Assembly (NCBI GenBank): GCA_900554835.1
Contig: USJD01000067.1
Coordinates: 1-16,958, forward strand
From: an uncultured Prevotella sp.
GTDB taxonomy: Bacteria; Bacteroidota; Bacteroidia; Bacteroidales; Bacteroidaceae
Direction: 5' to 3'
DNA: 16,958 nucleotides
Within the stretch, counting starts at the first letter, position 1. Each line of letters opens with the position of its first letter. Below are positions 12,761 to 16,958 of the stretch, piece by piece. The position numbers and the translations under genes were made by a program. The notes beneath the pieces were generated by a model. It did no database searches, was not told the origin of the DNA, and saw only the letters and a program-made list of their open reading frames with translations.

Positions 12761-14320
12761 ATGAAGAAACTAAAATTAGTTTGTGTTGCCATTGCGATGG
12801 CAAGTGCAGCACCTACTTTTGCAGGTGGTTTGCTCACTAATACAAACCAACATGTAGCATTCAATAGAATGATGAGCCGTGAGGCTTCCATCGGTATCGA
12901 TGGTGTTTATTACAACCCAGCAGGCGTTGTATTCATGGGTGAAGGTCACCATCTTGCCATCAACTGGCAGTTGGCTTACCAGACACGTAGCATTGAAAAT
13001 GACTATGCATTGTTTAATTATAATGCAAAGAATCCAAAGACTCCTCGTACCTTCAAGGGTAAGGCATTTGCCCCAGTTATCCCATCTTTCCAGTATGCTT
13101 ACAACAAGGGCAAGTGGTCTTGGCAGGCTAATTTCGCCCTCACTGGCGGTGGTGGTAAGTGTACTTTCGATGATGGTCTTGGCTCTTTCGAGAAAGTCGT
13201 GGCAAACATCGGCCTACTTGGCAACGCACTTGCTCCATATATGGGTCACATCTTGCCAACCAATCCAAACATTCCGAACCCTGTAACAAAACAGATGGGC
13301 GGTTATATGTACTCATACGATAGCTATATGCATGGCCGCCAATACTACTTTGGCCTGTCTCTTGGCGCAGCATACAAAGTAAATGAGCATTTGGCTGTAG
13401 CTCTCGGCGTACGTGGAGTGTATGCGACATGCAATTATTACGGATACGTAGAAAATATCACATTCGTCGGGAATGAAGGTAAACTTCTTCCTTTGTCAAC
13501 CATTGTAGACAAAAACGACCCTAAGAGTTCTGACATAGAATTGAACACTAACCAAAGTGGTATTGGTTTCACTCCAATCATCGGCATCGATTATAAGACA
13601 GGACGCTGGAATTTCTCTGCAAAATATGAATTTAAGACTCGCCTCCGTTTAAAGAACCAAGGCACAGTCATCAGTCCTGTTGGCAAACTTAACGATGTTG
13701 GTCCTAACCTCTTGCAATATGGTGTTCCTGCAGCAGCATTGGCACAAGTTGCCCCTGCCATTGATGAAGCTAAAAACAGCATCAATGAGTTGATAGCTGA
13801 ATATGATGAAGACCAAAACAAGAAAGTGGCTGGCGATATCCCTTCACTCTTAACCATCGGTGCAGGATACAGTCCAATTGATGCTCTTCGCATCAACGTG
13901 GGCTTCCATTGGTTCGACGATAAAAACGCAACATCTTCTTACTCTTGGACAGACAAAGATGGTGAAGCAAACCGAGTAGATCGTCATAAGAAACTAAAGC
14001 GTGGTACATTGGAATATAATGCCGGCATTGAGTATGACCTCGACAAAAAAGTTACACTTAGTACAGGCTGGCAAAACACAAACTACGGCTTGACAGATGA
14101 CTACATGGACGACAAGTCGTTCGTCACAAGTTCCAACTCAGTAGCAGTAGGTGGTGTTTACCACATTAACAAGAAAATGGATTTGAACGTGGCTTACTTC
14201 CACACATTCTATCAGCACAAGAAAACCTCAGAGACAGTAAAGCAAACAGGAAAAGACTACACCTCTGATTATACCCGTAACAACAACGTGTTTGCGGTAG
14301 GTCTCGACATCAATTTCTAA
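12761..14320 (+). CDS. OmpP1/FadL/TodX-family outer membrane transporter
   Basis: A 519-residue outer-membrane beta-barrel for uptake of hydrophobic molecules such as long-chain fatty acids. The ATG at 12761 is chosen because it directly starts a signal peptide (MKKLKLVCVAIAMASAAPTFA, cleavage after about 21); the upstream TTG lies in the promoter. The mature N-terminus has the FadL hatch signature SREASIGIDGVYYNPAG (39-55). Alternating amphipathic strands run to the end, and the last residue is F (AVGLDINF), the usual barrel-assembly signal. A charged stretch at about 340-370 (EYDEDQNKKV) may be an external loop. Codon use resembles a well-expressed gene. The substrate is unknown; in gut Bacteroidota this family may also take up bile-derived or aromatic lipids. 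Confidence 0.9.
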   Translation: MKKLKLVCVAIAMASAAPTFAGGLLTNTNQHVAFNRMMSREASIGIDGVYYNPAGVVFMGEGHHLAINWQLAYQTRSIENDYALFNYNAKNPKTPRTFKGKAFAPVIPSFQYAYNKGKWSWQANFALTGGGGKCTFDDGLGSFEKVVANIGLLGNALAPYMGHILPTNPNIPNPVTKQMGGYMYSYDSYMHGRQYYFGLSLGAAYKVNEHLAVALGVRGVYATCNYYGYVENITFVGNEGKLLPLSTIVDKNDPKSSDIELNTNQSGIGFTPIIGIDYKTGRWNFSAKYEFKTRLRLKNQGTVISPVGKLNDVGPNLLQYGVPAAALAQVAPAIDEAKNSINELIAEYDEDQNKKVAGDIPSLLTIGAGYSPIDALRINVGFHWFDDKNATSSYSWTDKDGEANRVDRHKKLKRGTLEYNAGIEYDLDKKVTLSTGWQNTNYGLTDDYMDDKSFVTSSNSVAVGGVYHINKKMDLNVAYFHTFYQHKKTSETVKQTGKDYTSDYTRNNNVFAVGLDINF

Positions 14321-14394
14321 AGACGAGGTTGAAAAAAATAGAATTAGACTTATGTTTTCTTAACATAATAGATCAGTTCATAACTACAAACATG

Positions 14395-14440
14395 CAAAAA
14401 AAGGCTATCCCTTTCCTTCGATTGGGATAGCCATTTTTTT
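14395..14440. terminator. Bidirectional terminator between the FadL-type gene and priA
   Basis: GGCTATCCC (14403-14411) and GGGATAGCC (14424-14432) form a perfect 9-bp stem with a 12-nt loop. It has a run of As on the left and ATTTTTTTT on the right, so it works for the plus-strand porin gene and, read in reverse, for priA. Confidence 0.9.
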
Positions 14441-14448
14441 TATTTTGT

Positions 14449-14479
14449 ATCCGCAATCATCTGTCTGATTATTGCGGAT
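14449..14479 (-). other. Hairpin spanning the priA stop codon
   Basis: ATCCGCAAT (14449-14457) and ATTGCGGAT (14471-14479) are perfect inverted arms. The right arm contains the last codons and TAA of priA (14469-14471). In the mRNA the stem would end the coding sequence about 20 nt before the shared terminator. No T run of its own. Confidence 0.55.
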
Positions 14480-16871
14480 CCACATCATAGTATATTTGCA
14501 AAGCCCCATACCTTGGGTCCTTCAGCATCATCGTCTGGGCATACTTCAGGTATTCCCTCACCTTCTTCTGATCAATGCCGTTCTCCAGTTTAAGCACTAT
14601 CTTACGGATATTCATTGTCTTCACACGAGCCACTGCAGGCTTATCAGGTCCTAAGATTCTCTCCCCAAACCATCCTCGCAAGGTCTGTCCCAGCTCCATA
14701 CTTGCCTGCTGACAGACTTTCTCATGCTTGTGCTTCAGATAGACGTTGATGAGATGATAGAAAGGCGGATAATGAAAGGCTTTACGTTCTTCCAGCAAGT
14801 CGCGGTAGAAAGTGGCATAATCATTGTGAACCACCTGCGAGATAACAGGCAATTCCGGAGATTTCGTCTGCAGAATTACCAGTCCTCGCTTGCCCTTTCT
14901 GCCAGCCCTTCCACTCACCTGCGCCATCATCATAAAGGCATGTTCGTAGGCACGGAAGTCAGGATAATTGAGCATCGAGTCGGCATTGAGAATACCCACT
15001 ACGCTCACCTTGTCAAAATCCAGTCCCTTGGAGATCATCTGCGTACCAATAAGCAGGTTGGTCTTTCCCGAAGAAAAATCCTCTATCAGGCGCTCATAGG
15101 CATTGCGGGTGCGGGTCGTATCAAGATCCATACGGGCAATACGCGCCTCAGGGAAGATTTCAGTCAACTGGTCTTCCACCTTCTCTGTTCCGATACCACG
15201 CCCCGTCAGTTCGGTACTTCCACAATTAGGACATTCCGTAGGAACAGGATACGTGTAGCCACAATAATGGCAGGTAAGTAGATTGATATTCTTATGCAAT
15301 GTGAGCGACACATCACAGTTTTTGCATTTCGGAACCCATCCACATACCTTACACTCTATCATCGGCGCAAAACCGCGCCTGTTCTGAAAGAGAATAGCCT
15401 GTTCGCCACGCTGCAAGGCCTCTCTTACGGCAGCCAAGAGTTGTGGCGAATATGCCCCCTTCATGATCTTGCGATGGCGCAAATCCTTCACATCCACCAC
15501 CTGTATTTCCGGCAATTGGATGTCTTTATATCGCGTTTTCATCTCCACCAGACCATACTTTCCCTGCTGGGCATTGTAATAACTTTCCATCGAAGGAGTA
15601 GCCGTACCCAAGAGCACTTTGGCTTCGGGATACATACTTGCCAAAACGATGGCTGCACTACGGGCATGATAGCGAGGAGCGGGATCCTGCTGCTTGAAAC
15701 TGGTTTCATGCTCCTCATCCACTATCACAAGTCCGAGTTTCTGAAAAGGCAGGAAGACTGCACTTCTGGCACCTAAGATGACATCATAAGGATGATCAGA
15801 CATCTGTTTCTGCCAGATTTCCACACGTTCTGCATCGCTATATTTCGAGTGGTAGATACCAAGTCTATCTCCAAAAACCCGGTGAAGACGTTCCATGATC
15901 TGCACCGTAAGCGCGATTTCCGGCAAGAGATAAAGTACCTGCTTATGCTCATCGAGCGCCTGTTTGATGAGGTGGATATAGACCTCCGTCTTACCGCTGG
16001 AAGTCACACCATGCAAGAGTACCACATTCTTCTTCATCATCTGCATCAGAATCTGGTTGTAAGCATCCTGCTGAGGCATCGAGAGTAGTTTGATTAACTC
16101 GAAATGAGATTCGCCAGATGTATTCAGACGCCCTACTTCTATCTCGTATGTAAAAAGAAATCCCTTATCTATCAGACTTTTGATTATGGCAGAGGTGGAA
16201 TGACTTTCGTTCATCAATTCCTCCTTCGTTACTTTTTCTATAAAAGAAGGAATATCAGAAGGCTGACTTCCATTTGAAGAAGGAATAACAGAAGGCTGAC
16301 TTCCATTTGAAGAAGGAATATCAGAAGACTGCATATTTCTCAATTCATAGAATTCCTCTCGCAGCAGTCCATTTTCATCTACTTCGTTTTCGAGAAGAAT
16401 ATCCCAATGAGACAGTTGGAGGAAGGTAGTAAAAGCCTTCATTTGCTTGACAGCCCGCCCCATCATCTGAAGCGCCACACGGAGCGCCTGAGAATTGCGA
16501 TAAGCACTCGACAAACCGACATATAGCTCCATTTTGGGTTTAAACTTCTCTGTAGATTTCAGTCCAGCCGGGAAAGCAGCATTATAGACATCGCCCAATG
16601 GAGACATGTAATAATCGCTGATCCACGACCAGAGCCGGTATTGCCTGTCCAGAAGCACAGGGTTTTCATCCAGCACCTGCTCTATCGGTTTCACCTCAAA
16701 AGCAGGCTTCTCATCATGCGTTTTCACCGCCATACCGATATACTTCTTGCTCCTTCCCAGGGGTACGAGCAGGCGCTTGCCAAACACAACCCTCCCTTCC
16801 ATTCCTTCAGGAACAGAATAGGTAAACAAGCCTGGAAGCGGCAAAGGAAGTATCACATCTACGTATTTCAT
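14469..16871 (-). CDS. priA: Primosomal protein N' (replication restart helicase PriA)
   Basis: An 800-residue superfamily 2 helicase that recognises stalled or broken forks and reloads the replicative helicase. Parts in order: 3'-end DNA-binding domain (about 1-105), winged-helix region (about 120-250), helicase lobe 1 with Walker A GVTSSGKT (288-295) and Walker B DEEH (385-388), FKQQDPAPRYHARSAA (392-407), LGTATPS, an eight-cysteine zinc module (C507, C510, C516, C519, C534, C537, C547, C550), helicase lobe 2 with IGTQMISKGLDFDKV and QVSGRAGRKGKRG, and the C-terminal domain. All motifs are intact. The insert at about 183-210, made of repeated SDIPSSNGSQP units, is unusual. The gene has its own promoter and converges on the FadL-type gene. 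Confidence 0.96.
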   Translation of the reverse strand: MKYVDVILPLPLPGLFTYSVPEGMEGRVVFGKRLLVPLGRSKKYIGMAVKTHDEKPAFEVKPIEQVLDENPVLLDRQYRLWSWISDYYMSPLGDVYNAAFPAGLKSTEKFKPKMELYVGLSSAYRNSQALRVALQMMGRAVKQMKAFTTFLQLSHWDILLENEVDENGLLREEFYELRNMQSSDIPSSNGSQPSVIPSSNGSQPSDIPSFIEKVTKEELMNESHSTSAIIKSLIDKGFLFTYEIEVGRLNTSGESHFELIKLLSMPQQDAYNQILMQMMKKNVVLLHGVTSSGKTEVYIHLIKQALDEHKQVLYLLPEIALTVQIMERLHRVFGDRLGIYHSKYSDAERVEIWQKQMSDHPYDVILGARSAVFLPFQKLGLVIVDEEHETSFKQQDPAPRYHARSAAIVLASMYPEAKVLLGTATPSMESYYNAQQGKYGLVEMKTRYKDIQLPEIQVVDVKDLRHRKIMKGAYSPQLLAAVREALQRGEQAILFQNRRGFAPMIECKVCGWVPKCKNCDVSLTLHKNINLLTCHYCGYTYPVPTECPNCGSTELTGRGIGTEKVEDQLTEIFPEARIARMDLDTTRTRNAYERLIEDFSSGKTNLLIGTQMISKGLDFDKVSVVGILNADSMLNYPDFRAYEHAFMMMAQVSGRAGRKGKRGLVILQTKSPELPVISQVVHNDYATFYRDLLEERKAFHYPPFYHLINVYLKHKHEKVCQQASMELGQTLRGWFGERILGPDKPAVARVKTMNIRKIVLKLENGIDQKKVREYLKYAQTMMLKDPRYGALQIYYDVDPQ
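16246..16331. repeat. In-frame 33-bp minisatellite inside priA
   Basis: Units at 16246-16278 and 16279-16311 differ at one base; a third copy is truncated after about 20 bases (16312-16331). The period of 33 bp adds 11 residues per unit (SDIPSSNGSQP, SVIPSSNGSQP, SDIPSF), giving a flexible polar linker in the winged-helix region before the helicase core. Confidence 0.9.
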
Positions 16872-16905
16872 AATGAAAAGTCATCTTGAGAATTATATCG
16901 TTGTG

Positions 16906-16913
16906 CAAATTTA
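16906..16913 (-). promoter_or_regulatory. -7 box of the priA promoter (TAAATTTG)
   Basis: On the minus strand TAAATTTG fits TAnnTTTG about 35 bp before the priA ATG. No -33 TTTG is seen at the expected distance before the window ends. Confidence 0.5.
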
Positions 16914-16958
16914 TATAAAATTTTCGAATTATAAGCCAGTAAAATAAAAAACTTAAAT

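Overview
The window looks like chromosomal DNA of a gut or oral Bacteroidales bacterium, most likely the Prevotella/Segatella group. Three things point there. Nearly every intergenic start region carries the Bacteroidota -7 box TAnnTTTG, sometimes with a -33 TTTG about 20 nt upstream. No gene has a convincing Shine-Dalgarno sequence. The gene set is Gram-negative (Kdo transferase, FadL-type porin). The genus is inferred from overall protein character, not from a database search.

Layout. The left edge holds only the first 14 codons of rpsU (bS21) on the minus strand, with its promoter. Next, also on minus, is a three-domain aminopeptidase P (pepP). Between pepP and the plus-strand malate dehydrogenase gene (mdh) lies about 590 bp of repeat-built DNA with a textbook minus-strand promoter and two small in-frame ORFs (81 and 32 codons) that overlap by ATGA in front of pepP. 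After mdh and its terminator comes a plus-strand cluster of a DUF3737 beta-helix protein, a MalY/PatB-type PLP enzyme and a small nitroreductase. A 588-bp gene-free stretch follows, holding a 189-bp element with perfect 36-bp inverted arms, pairs of 22-bp-spaced repeats, and a terminator that overlaps an opposing promoter.

The right half is housekeeping. gltX and waaA lie on minus as a probable operon. A divergent 7TM-HD phosphohydrolase of the PgpH type reads on plus from a structured leader and ends in a very strong terminator. It is followed by an OmpP1/FadL outer-membrane transporter. That gene converges on priA (minus), and the two share a bidirectional terminator. priA carries an in-frame 33-bp minisatellite in its linker.

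The genes are mostly independent core functions: translation (rpsU, gltX), peptide turnover (pepP), central carbon (mdh), LPS core (waaA), nucleotide signalling (HD protein), uptake (FadL) and replication restart (priA). The only accessory-looking unit is DUF3737 / PLP lyase / nitroreductase. The most unusual DNA is intergenic: the pepP leader and the 36-bp inverted-repeat element.
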